The notes beneath the pieces were generated by a model, which was not told the DNA's origin, searched no databases, and saw only the letters and a list, made by a program, of their open reading frames with translations. The translations under genes and the position numbers were made by a program. Below are positions 15,150 to 22,722 of a DNA stretch of 36,161 nt, piece after piece. The DNA is from Flavobacteriia bacterium (GTDB lineage: Bacteria; Bacteroidota; Bacteroidia; Flavobacteriales_D; Crocinitomicaceae): assembly GCA_947462925.1 (NCBI GenBank), contig CANHQP010000038.1:1-36161 (forward strand), given 5' to 3'. Every line of letters starts with the position of its first letter. The first letter of the stretch is position 1.

Positions 15150-17141
15150 TTATTTTTTCTGCGTTCTCAATTCACCTAAAGTGTAGAAGAAAACCAAACC
15201 ATAACCGATCGCCAACATCAAATGAAATGGTACCATTCCTAAATCACCATATATTGCGCGGTTTATCGCCGTCCCACCAAAAAGCAACATTAATAAACCT
15301 TCACCTAAAGTTATGAGTGAGATACTTTTCTTATCGTATTTATTTCCCTTAAATTCTCCTTTGCTCAAAACGTTGAATTTTGGCGTTCTAACAAATGAAC
15401 TTTTAATACCTAAATAACCTTCCAAAACAGCCACAGTATTACTCAAGGACAATCCCATTGAAACAATCAAGAATTGGAAAAAACGACCTACAAATTGAAA
15501 GAAAGATTTAAATTTATTGGCTGTTTTATCTCTGTATGCCAACCAATAGTAGTACATTAAGAAAATGGTACTTAAAATAAAGATTGATCCAAATTGAATA
15601 AAGAAATTCAAATCAGAGAAACTGTCTTTGATATGTAAAACTGGTAAGCTCAACAATGACATCATTAGTATAAAAACAAATACTGACGAATTAAATAAGT
15701 GTGACAAACCGTGAACTCGGTCACCAATTTTCACGTTTTTGAAAGTCAAAATTCTCCAAGCCATTTTTCGGAAACATTCTGCTCCACCTTTCATCCATCT
15801 GTGTTGTTGACTTTTTAAAGCCGACATGGTAATTGGCAATTCTGCTGGTGCGATTACATGCTCACAATATTTAAATTTCCATCCTCTTAATTGTGCACGG
15901 TAACTTAAATCCAAATCTTCAGTTAATGTATCATGTTCCCAACCACCCGCATCTTCGATGCATTTTTTTCTCCAAATCCCACCTGTTCCATTGAAATTGA
16001 TAAAGTGACCTGAAGCGGTTCTTCCACCCTGCTCTACTGCGAAGTGACCATTCAAACCAAACGCTTGCAACTGTGTCAATACTGAATATGTTTTGTTGAT
16101 ATGTCCCCAACGCGTTTGCACAACACCAATTTTCTCATCTTCGAAATAAGGCATTGTTTTTTGCAAGAAATCTGGTTCTGGTTCAAAATCTGCATCAAAA
16201 ATAGCGATGAATTCACCTTCCACTTTGTCCATGGCAGCATCCAAAGCACCTGCTTTGTAACCTGTTCTATCAACCCTGTGAATGTGTTTGATGTTTACAC
16301 CTGTTGCAGCCACTTCAGCTACTTTTTTGGCAATTACATCTTTTGTTTCATCTGTTGAATCGTCCAACACTTGAATTTCTAATTTATCCGCAGGATAATC
16401 AAATGCAGCTGCTTTCTCGATGATTCTTTCAGCTACATACAATTCGTTAAACATCGGCAATTGAACTGTTACCTTCGGCGCTTTTGCAGGGTCAAAAACT
16501 GGACGAACTTCCACTTCTTTCTTCTTGCGATTTCTAGCATAAGCGATAGACAATGACAATTGTAAAACACTGTAAAAGAAAACTAAGACCAAACAAGAAC
16601 CATAAACAATCAAAATTATTTTTGCAACCAAATGTGACCAATAGTGTTCTTTTGCCCCTTTATCACCCCAATTGAACATCCAGCTTACTTTCAAAGAAAC
16701 TTTGAATGGTTGCATGTTGTATGCAGTTTCATGTTCATTGTCAATATTTACTGGAAAACCTCTCTTTGAAACCGCTTTTTCAGGATCTCCTGGAAGAATA
16801 TAATCTTTGTCTTCAATTAATAATTGGTATTCACCAACAGGAATACTTTTAAATAAAAAGATTCCATCGTCATCTGATTCAGCCTCGAAGGTTTTGTTGG
16901 AAGACTTGCTTTTTAAAATTACATTGACTTTCTCTGTTGTATTTCCTGTTATCGCATCAATTAAAGTTCCTCGAACATCTCTTTTGGAAAATGTTTTCAC
17001 TACTTGCGTTGAAGATTGCGCAGCTTTCGATACAAAGGTATCTTTTGAATCAATTTTCACATTTGGCTTAGAAACTGCAACTACAGCATAAGACTGAAAT
17101 CCAGCAAAAAAGACAACTAAAATCAACAAAAACTTGATCAT
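15150..17141 (-). CDS. Membrane glycosyltransferase family 2 (cellulose-synthase-like) with exported N-terminal carboxypeptidase-regulatory-like domain
   Basis: 663 aa. Signal peptide about 1-20, then a CarboxypepD_reg-like beta-sandwich (about 54-140: VRGTLIDAITGNTTEKVNVIL ... DDDGIFLFKSIPVGEYQLLI). A transmembrane helix (about 173-200) precedes the catalytic GT2 domain with all expected motifs: VLDDSTDET (D260/D261), FDADFEPEPDF (D316-x-D318), TED (407-409) and QQHRW (445-449). Four or more C-terminal helices follow. This is the bacterial cellulose-synthase-like layout, so a processive beta-glycan synthase is plausible, but no BcsB-type partner or PilZ domain is nearby and the sugar is unknown. 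Single gene with its own terminator. Confidence 0.88.
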   Translation of the reverse strand: MIKFLLILVVFFAGFQSYAVVAVSKPNVKIDSKDTFVSKAAQSSTQVVKTFSKRDVRGTLIDAITGNTTEKVNVILKSKSSNKTFEAESDDDGIFLFKSIPVGEYQLLIEDKDYILPGDPEKAVSKRGFPVNIDNEHETAYNMQPFKVSLKVSWMFNWGDKGAKEHYWSHLVAKIILIVYGSCLVLVFFYSVLQLSLSIAYARNRKKKEVEVRPVFDPAKAPKVTVQLPMFNELYVAERIIEKAAAFDYPADKLEIQVLDDSTDETKDVIAKKVAEVAATGVNIKHIHRVDRTGYKAGALDAAMDKVEGEFIAIFDADFEPEPDFLQKTMPYFEDEKIGVVQTRWGHINKTYSVLTQLQAFGLNGHFAVEQGGRTASGHFINFNGTGGIWRKKCIEDAGGWEHDTLTEDLDLSYRAQLRGWKFKYCEHVIAPAELPITMSALKSQQHRWMKGGAECFRKMAWRILTFKNVKIGDRVHGLSHLFNSSVFVFILMMSLLSLPVLHIKDSFSDLNFFIQFGSIFILSTIFLMYYYWLAYRDKTANKFKSFFQFVGRFFQFLIVSMGLSLSNTVAVLEGYLGIKSSFVRTPKFNVLSKGEFKGNKYDKKSISLITLGEGLLMLLFGGTAINRAIYGDLGMVPFHLMLAIGYGLVFFYTLGELRTQKK

Positions 17142-17357
17142 AAAATAATATTAATAGTTAGTGGACCAGGGTCCTTTTTTAAATTAGTGCAATTAACTCA
17201 AATAAACAATACACAAAAAAACGGCAAAGATAAATTTTATTCTTCATTTTTTTGCATATTTTGAAACATCGATTCAGTTAAAGCAACAAATAATTCAAAA
17301 TCAGAGAACGATATTTGCTAACAAACTAATATTCAAAAGATAGTGACGAGAATATTT

Positions 17358-17852
17358 TTAGTTCAATCTTTGGTATTTGAATTGAATAGCCTCTTGTTTT
17401 CCTTGGTCATTTTTCCCAAAAATTGTTGCGCTTAAAACTGAATCTGAAACTACTTGATAACGAATTTCTGTTGGAAAATCATGCGCTGGATTTTTGAACG
17501 AAATTTGCACATCATTCCAATTTTCTGCTTTGAAAATCACCTTTTCATTGTTATTTTGACCTTTAACCCAATTTTCAAAATTCCAATTTTTATTCAGAAA
17601 ATAAATTTTTGCCATTTCGAGGAAGATTGTGTCTTGTCCATACAATTTATAAACATCCGATGTATAGAGCATTGAATCAGTTTTTCTCCATATTTCAAAA
17701 TGAATTCCATCTTCATTTTTCCATGTACCAACTATTTTATCCAAAACAAATTCAGAAGGGAAATCCTCTTCACAAATTTCATTTTGAGCTGGTTTACAAG
17801 CAAAAAGTTGAATCACCAGAAGAATTAAAGTAACTCTAATAATTTTAATCAT
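17358..17852 (-). CDS. DUF6265-family lipoprotein
   Basis: 164 aa. Lipoprotein signal (LLVIQLFACKPAQ, lipobox Cys about residue 19). The mature domain follows the DUF6265 pattern: KIVGTWKNEDGIHFEIWRKT, FLEMAKIYFLN, KVIFKAENWNDVQISFKNP, AHDFPTEIRYQVV and LSATIFGKN. Many such proteins occur in Bacteroidota; their role is unknown. The gene starts 1 base after the YjbR stop, so it is co-transcribed with it. Confidence 0.75.
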   Translation of the reverse strand: MIKIIRVTLILLVIQLFACKPAQNEICEEDFPSEFVLDKIVGTWKNEDGIHFEIWRKTDSMLYTSDVYKLYGQDTIFLEMAKIYFLNKNWNFENWVKGQNNNEKVIFKAENWNDVQISFKNPAHDFPTEIRYQVVSDSVLSATIFGKNDQGKQEAIQFKYQRLN

Positions 17853-17853
17853 C

Positions 17854-18171
17854 TTACTTTTTTTTCAATACAGTTTGATAAGCTTCTTCAATTATCTCCT
17901 TCAAAAATCCTGTTTCAACCAAATTCAAATCAACCACTGTCCATCCTTGCAATCCCCATTTATTGGGCACAGGATAAACAATTTTAGTATCAAAAAGTGA
18001 AAATAAATCTTGAGCACTTGGAGTCAACTTTAAAGTTGCAATATTTTTCTTCAAGTCTAAGGTGATAAAAATCTTTTGATTAATTCTTATTGAAATTTTG
18101 TCAAAATGAGGTTCTTCAACCGTCTCTGGAAAACTTAATGCGATTGATTTACAAGATTCCAAAAATACCAT
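17854..18171 (-). CDS. MmcQ/YjbR-family DNA-binding-like protein
   Basis: 105 aa from ATG 18171; the frame also extends to a TTG at 18189, but the ATG gives the normal family start (LESCKSIALSFPETVEEPHFDK). The remainder fits: FDKISIRINQKIFITLDLKKN, LKLTPSAQDLFSLFD and NKWGLQGWTVVDLN (the conserved 'kWG-W' region). The fold is a double-wing; DNA binding has been suggested for the family but the role is unclear. First gene of a two-gene unit with the DUF6265 lipoprotein, transcribed away from the response-regulator gene. Confidence 0.85.
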   Translation of the reverse strand: MVFLESCKSIALSFPETVEEPHFDKISIRINQKIFITLDLKKNIATLKLTPSAQDLFSLFDTKIVYPVPNKWGLQGWTVVDLNLVETGFLKEIIEEAYQTVLKKK

Positions 18172-18301
18172 CGAAGAAAAATTAAACAAAACTTAAACCA
18201 AAATTGAAATCAAAAATATTATTTTTTTCAAAATAAGCAACTTGAAAAGAGAAATTCCCTTATCAAAAACAGATTACTAAATAGTTCTTTGATAATCAAA
18301 A

Positions 18302-18350
18302 AATAATCATTAATGATAATAATCAACTGCTTTTTCGACTTATTATTTTG
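18302..18350 (+). promoter_or_regulatory. Operator-promoter of the response regulator-kinase operon (regulon site 1)
   Basis: AATAATCATTAATGATAATA at 18302-18321 matches the palindrome of the 21608 site at 16 of 20 positions, with the core TCATTAATGA intact. The -7 box TTATTTTG (5 of 6 consensus positions) starts 22 bases after the last operator base (18343-18350), the same distance as at the two other sites. The -33 TTG is missing, which fits activator dependence. Confidence 0.65.
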
Positions 18351-18397
18351 TACTTGAATTAAAAGATTAAATTTGTTAGAAATCTAAAAAACACCCA

Positions 18398-19036
18398 TTG
18401 AATTTAACAAAAAAAATACTCATTTGTGATGATCATATTTTGTTTAGCAATGGAATATCGGAGATAATTGAAAAATCTGGAATTACAGCTAAAATTACAG
18501 TCGTCAACACAAGTTCTAGGTGCATTGAAATGATCAAAGCAGAACCAATCGACGTGTTTATTTGCGATTTAAATATTGATGAAACAGATGGATTCTCGTT
18601 AGTTGAATCCTTAAAAAACTACCTTATAGGAGTCAAAATCATTATTTTAACAGCTTACTATGAAGATTTTTTAATTCAAAAAGCAAAAAAATCTGGAGTA
18701 CATGCTTTTTTAAAAAAAGAAAGTACGCCTGAAGAATTATTGTGGGTAATTGAAAACAATGATTTGAGCGAATTTTACTTTCAAAAACCAAAATCAAATA
18801 AATCGATTTTCAATCAGATTGATGAGAGTTTCACCAACCAATTTAAACTTTCAAAACAGGAAAAAGAAATTATCAAACTAATTGTTCGAGGAAAATCAAG
18901 CATTGAAATAAGTGAATTATTATTTATCAGTAAAACTACAGTTTCAACTCATCGAAGAAACATCAATAGAAAACTTGAAATAACCAACGTTGGATCTCTT
19001 ATCAAACTTGTACATGAAAATAATATTTTACTTTAG
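18398..19036 (+). CDS. NarL/LuxR-type response regulator
   Basis: 212 aa. Receiver domain about 5-120: acidic D11/D12, phosphoacceptor D57 in FICDLNIDETDG, T85 in ILTAYYE, K106 in AFLKK. LuxR-type HTH about 150-210 (LSKQEKEIIKLIVRGKSSIE, LFISKTTVSTHRRNINRKL). The start is a TTG: the only start codon after an in-frame TAG 19 bases upstream; the next ATG would remove the phosphoacceptor half. It overlaps the kinase gene by 23 bases, so they form one operon. An operator-like palindrome lies upstream. All receiver residues are present, so phosphorylation by the neighbouring kinase is expected. Confidence 0.93.
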   Translation: MNLTKKILICDDHILFSNGISEIIEKSGITAKITVVNTSSRCIEMIKAEPIDVFICDLNIDETDGFSLVESLKNYLIGVKIIILTAYYEDFLIQKAKKSGVHAFLKKESTPEELLWVIENNDLSEFYFQKPKSNKSIFNQIDESFTNQFKLSKQEKEIIKLIVRGKSSIEISELLFISKTTVSTHRRNINRKLEITNVGSLIKLVHENNILL

Positions 19037-20783
19037 TTTAGTACTTCTATTTTCATCTTTTCAATCATTCGCTGGTGAAAGTATTAAAACAAAGTACAGC
19101 TATATTATTGATAAAGAATCTGTTCTTGATATTTCTACAGTTAAAAACAAGGTGTTTCAAAAAATCAAATGGGAAGAAGATATCAATGTTGGATACAACG
19201 AAAATGATGCTGTTTGGTGTAAAGTTGAACTACAAAATATCGGCAAAAACAAAAGCATATATCTCGACTTCGCAAACATACAACTTGATAGTATCCAGCT
19301 TTTTGATTTAAACAAAATAACAACACAAGGAGATAGAACAACGATAAGTAGTCCATTTTTCCAATCTCATACTTTCAAGATTTCACTAAAGGCAAACCAA
19401 ACGAAAGTGCTCTATTTTAGAGTAAAAAAAACCATTTCTTTTTTCAACTTTTCAATGAGAATTAGAAATTTGAATGACTTAAAATCGGAAACTTTTACCT
19501 CAATGTTTTCAATTGCTATCTTATTGGGAATTGGCTTTATTTTATTTATATTCAATTTATTGATTTTCAGATTTACAAAAAGTAAGATCAATTTATACTA
19601 TCTTTTTTACTCCGTCACATCGATTGCTTATGTTTTAATTACAACTGGATTTCTTAAACATTTCTTCTTCCCAAATTTCTTATACATCAGTGAATTAAGG
19701 ATCTACTCAGGAAGTTTGTGGTTTCTTTTTTTGAGTTTGTTTATTTCGGAACTTCTAAATTTGAGAAATCAACAAAATAAATTCTTCAAGAATATAAGAA
19801 TGCTAGGTTTGATTAATTTAACACTGATGCTTTTGAGCTTTTCATTGCTGGTTTCAGGTCTTGAGTCTTATTTAAGGTATTTTATGTCTGTTGCCTATCT
19901 AAATTTTGCAGCAACCTTAATTGTACTTGTTTATGTCACCTTGAAAAATTACAAGCTTCAAAAAAGCAAAGTAAACTACATTTTATTCGCCTTTTTGCCC
20001 AATTTTATTTGGATTATTATTCTGATTTTAAAGGCGTTTAAATTGACTCCCAAGGAAGCAAACCTTGAATGGCTCATTTATCTTAACATATATGAAATCA
20101 GCCTATTTGGATATGTATTGATCAAAAATTACCTACAAACATTTCAAATAAACAATGATTTAAAACTAGAAATTTTATCTGAAAAGAAAAAAACAAATGA
20201 CTACATCACCCATGCTCAGATTAGGGAAAGAAAGCAAATTTCTAGCATTATTCACGATAAATTTGGAAGCAGATTGGCACATATTTCAAATCTTATCTCT
20301 TTAAAAAATGAACCTTTGGTTTTAAGAAATATTCAAGAATTGGCATCAGAACTGAGACTTGTTTCACATAATATCATGCCTAAATCTCTCGAAAGTGGCG
20401 CTCTTTTATCAAGTTTAAAAACACATGTTGAAAATTTAAATGCTGGTAGAGATGATTTAAAAATTCATATCGATACATACGATTTTCCAGAATTGATTTT
20501 TGAAAAATGGACATTTGATTTATTTTTAATTTCCAATGAAATTATACATAATTCACTCAAGCACGGCCATTCAACTGAAATTTTAATTGAATTATTTGGT
20601 TACGAAAATGACTATGTTTTTCAGTTCACGGACAATGGCCGAGGTTTTGAAGTATCAACATTTATCAAAGGGTTTGGTCTCAGTAATATTGAAAATAGAA
20701 TTAGTTCTTACGGAGGAACTTTCGAAATAAATAGTAAACCAAGCGAGGGCACTGTAGTGCAGATTGAGCTCAAGAGACATTAA
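19014..20783 (+). CDS. Sensor histidine kinase with 7TM-DISM sensor region
   Basis: 589 aa from ATG 19014, which follows the signal-like start MKIIFYFSLVLLFSSFQSFA; the frame could start earlier at 18990 but then the signal would be buried. Extracytoplasmic DISMED2-type beta domain about 25-155 (NENDAVWCKVELQN, LDFANIQLDSIQLFDL), seven hydrophobic helices about 163-375 (7TMR-DISM), then a kinase core of the NarX/DesK type: ERKQISSIIHDKFGSRL with H414, N-box NEIIHNSLKHG, G1 DNGRG (540-544), G2 GFGLSNI. The ligand is unknown; DISMED2 resembles carbohydrate-binding folds. It is the partner of the overlapping response regulator. Confidence 0.92.
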   Translation: MKIIFYFSLVLLFSSFQSFAGESIKTKYSYIIDKESVLDISTVKNKVFQKIKWEEDINVGYNENDAVWCKVELQNIGKNKSIYLDFANIQLDSIQLFDLNKITTQGDRTTISSPFFQSHTFKISLKANQTKVLYFRVKKTISFFNFSMRIRNLNDLKSETFTSMFSIAILLGIGFILFIFNLLIFRFTKSKINLYYLFYSVTSIAYVLITTGFLKHFFFPNFLYISELRIYSGSLWFLFLSLFISELLNLRNQQNKFFKNIRMLGLINLTLMLLSFSLLVSGLESYLRYFMSVAYLNFAATLIVLVYVTLKNYKLQKSKVNYILFAFLPNFIWIIILILKAFKLTPKEANLEWLIYLNIYEISLFGYVLIKNYLQTFQINNDLKLEILSEKKKTNDYITHAQIRERKQISSIIHDKFGSRLAHISNLISLKNEPLVLRNIQELASELRLVSHNIMPKSLESGALLSSLKTHVENLNAGRDDLKIHIDTYDFPELIFEKWTFDLFLISNEIIHNSLKHGHSTEILIELFGYENDYVFQFTDNGRGFEVSTFIKGFGLSNIENRISSYGGTFEINSKPSEGTVVQIELKRH

Positions 20784-20784
20784 A

Positions 20785-20833
20785 AATACCCATTTTTGAG
20801 TATTTTTTTTGGCTGATATTTAAAAGATATTTG
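20785..20833 (+). promoter_or_regulatory. Operator-promoter of the PAS/LuxR regulator gene (regulon site 2)
   Basis: AATACCCATTTTTGAGTATT at 20785-20804 differs from the palindrome at 21608-21627 in three of 20 bases. It starts 2 bases after the kinase stop codon. The -7 box GATATTTG (5 of 6 consensus positions) begins 22 bases after the operator end (20826-20833). A long T-run follows the operator, so weak termination of the upstream operon here is also possible. Confidence 0.75.
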
Positions 20834-20846
20834 CCTCAAAAATCGC

Positions 20847-21605
20847 ATGTTGGAAGAAATTCAGATTACTAAAATGCAAAAACAAACCGACAATTTAATT
20901 GATCACCAGAAACCTTACACTCCATTTGCTTTAAATCAATTGGAGGAAAAAATATTACTTAAATCATCAAGCTATTTTTTCATTTTTGAACATCTAACAA
21001 ATAAGATATCAAACATCAGTGCCTCAATCAAAGAAATTCATGGGCTAGATCCAAAGAATTGCGACTATAAAGATATTGTCAATCGCATCCACTCAGATGA
21101 TTTGGCACAGTATATAATGAGTATACAAGTTCGAACAGCTTTTTTTTCAAATGAAATAAACACTGAAAAAATCAATCAATACAATCAAAGTATTTTTTTC
21201 AGGATTAGGATTAAATCAGGTGAATTTAAAATTATCAATCAGCAATCCTTGATTATCGAGATGCAAGATACTGGACAAGTTTTAAAATCATTAATTGTAC
21301 ACACGCTTTTAGATAATATTTATCCGTCAAAAAAGAACATACAAAAACTGGTTTTCCAGCAAGAAAAGCCCAAATTGATTCCTTTGATTTTAGTTAAAAC
21401 ACAAGCAAATACTTTTAACGTTTCAAAAAGAGAGTTAGAAATTATTCAATTAATCTATGCTGGATTTGAGAATTTAGAAATTTCAAAAAAATTATTCATT
21501 AGCTTAAATACCGTAAAAAAGCACCGCAGTAATATCCTAAAAAAGTCTTCATGCAACAATACTGCACAACTTCTAAACAAATGTATTTCAGAGGGAATAA
21601 TCTAA
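20847..21605 (+). CDS. PAS-like / LuxR-type transcriptional regulator
   Basis: 252 aa. An N-terminal PAS_3-like region about 35-150 (SSYFFIFEHLTNKISNISASIKEIHG, DIVNRIHSDDLAQ, FFRIRIKSGEFKIINQQ) has the F/Y-x-x-x-x-H-S/P-D-D mark of such folds. A C-terminal LuxR HTH about 188-248 reads VSKRELEIIQLIYAGFENLE then LFISLNTVKKHRSNILKKS. No receiver domain, so it is not phosphorylated like its neighbour and probably reads a small molecule or protein signal in the cytoplasm. Its promoter carries the same palindrome as its target operon, so auto-regulation is likely (inference). ATG at 20847 gives a ~10-base leader; ATG 20874 is an alternative. Confidence 0.88.
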   Translation: MLEEIQITKMQKQTDNLIDHQKPYTPFALNQLEEKILLKSSSYFFIFEHLTNKISNISASIKEIHGLDPKNCDYKDIVNRIHSDDLAQYIMSIQVRTAFFSNEINTEKINQYNQSIFFRIRIKSGEFKIINQQSLIIEMQDTGQVLKSLIVHTLLDNIYPSKKNIQKLVFQQEKPKLIPLILVKTQANTFNVSKRELEIIQLIYAGFENLEISKKLFISLNTVKKHRSNILKKSSCNNTAQLLNKCISEGII

Positions 21606-21607
21606 AA

Positions 21608-21656
21608 AATACTCATTAATGAGTATTGACTACAGTTTTTACTAAAGGTAGATTTG
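21608..21656 (+). promoter_or_regulatory. Perfect 20-bp palindromic operator plus promoter of the propeller-barrel operon (regulon site 3)
   Basis: AATACTCATTAATGAGTATT at 21608-21627 is a perfect palindrome 3 bases after the regulator stop codon. The promoter is complete: TTG at 21626-21628 as -33 element, 20 bases, then TAGATTTG (full match to TAnnTTTG) at 21649-21656, 20 bases before the ATG at 21677. The operator overlaps the -33 element and is centred about 42 bases upstream of the expected transcription start, a class II activator position. Confidence 0.85.
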
Positions 21657-21676
21657 CGTTGTAAAATAAGAAGGCT

Positions 21677-22720
21677 ATGAAAATAATACAAATAACAGTA
21701 CTCACTGCAATAGTCAGCAGTTGTGCAGTTAGAGAAAATCTTTATGAAGTTGAGCGAAAAGTTCAATACGTAAAAAAAGAACGTGTAATCGACTATCGTG
21801 ACCTGACTGTTCCTGAAGAAAGTGGAACTCAATTCATTCAATTTTCAACAGAAAGAGATTTTATAAATAATCCTTATGTAGAAAATAAAAAAGGGATTAT
21901 TTATTGGGAAGCCGATTCAAAAATCGATATTAGTCCTGATGGTAATAATGTTGCTTATGTTGGTTTTTCAAATGGAAAGAGCAACATTTACATCAAGTCA
22001 ACAAAAGGCGGTAAAGCAACCATTCAGCGAACCTTTAAGGAGCGTATCAACAATGTTTCCTATTCTATCGACGGAAAATATTTAGCTTATGCTGAAAAAC
22101 TAGACAATGATATGAATGTCAATCAAATTGATGCAAATCAAGGGGCTGCGGTTCAACAAATCACCAATACGACTCAAATCGAAACTTCTCCAATTTATTC
22201 GCCAGATAATAAAAATATCTACTATACAAAAGGAGAATATTCAACTGCCACAGATTCGTATAGATACTACATCTGGAGTTTCGAGCGAGGAACATCGATT
22301 CTTTCACAATTCTGTGAAGGTTTTTCTCCAACGATTAGTTCTGATAGCAAAACCCTCTATTTCGGTAGAAATAATAAGCAAACAGGTTTAGGCGAAATTT
22401 GGTCCGTCAACTTATTATCGGGACAAGAAACGCAGATTTTAGCAGATATTGAGAAGGGCTTCTCAACACCAAAAATTTCTCCTGATGGCAAAACATTGTT
22501 AATCACAGGATCAACTTTGGCAACATCTAAAAGAGTTGAAAATTTGGATGTTTATACTATTAAAACCGATGGCACTAAATTGACTCAACTTACATTTCAC
22601 CCTGGACACGATTTATCACCAGTTTGGAGTCCTGATGGAAATCAAATTTTCTTTATTTCTCAAAGAGGAAATGAAAAAGGAAATTATGGCATTTGGTCTA
22701 TCAACTATAACAAGCAATAA
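21677..22720 (+). CDS. TolB/PD40-type beta-propeller lipoprotein
   Basis: 347 aa. Lipoprotein signal MKIIQITVLTAIVSSC (C16). From about residue 75 PD40 beta-propeller repeats follow: KIDISPDGNNVAYVGF, VSYSIDGKYLAYAEK, PIYSPDNKNIYYTKG, TISSDSKTLYFGRN, PKISPDGKTLLITG and PVWSPDGNQIFFISQRG, about six blades. Such propellers in Bacteroidota are lipid-anchored envelope proteins that often bind other envelope proteins or glycans. It is followed after 2 bases by an outer-membrane barrel gene, so it is one operon; the pair is preceded by the perfect palindrome. Function beyond a scaffold or binding role is not visible. Confidence 0.88.
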   Translation: MKIIQITVLTAIVSSCAVRENLYEVERKVQYVKKERVIDYRDLTVPEESGTQFIQFSTERDFINNPYVENKKGIIYWEADSKIDISPDGNNVAYVGFSNGKSNIYIKSTKGGKATIQRTFKERINNVSYSIDGKYLAYAEKLDNDMNVNQIDANQGAAVQQITNTTQIETSPIYSPDNKNIYYTKGEYSTATDSYRYYIWSFERGTSILSQFCEGFSPTISSDSKTLYFGRNNKQTGLGEIWSVNLLSGQETQILADIEKGFSTPKISPDGKTLLITGSTLATSKRVENLDVYTIKTDGTKLTQLTFHPGHDLSPVWSPDGNQIFFISQRGNEKGNYGIWSINYNKQ

Positions 22721-22722
22721 TC

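Noticed and set aside
15644..16358. Open frames on the opposite strand of the glycosyltransferase gene
   Set aside because: They are shadows of a gene whose catalytic motifs are all intact; no family features in the shadow translations.
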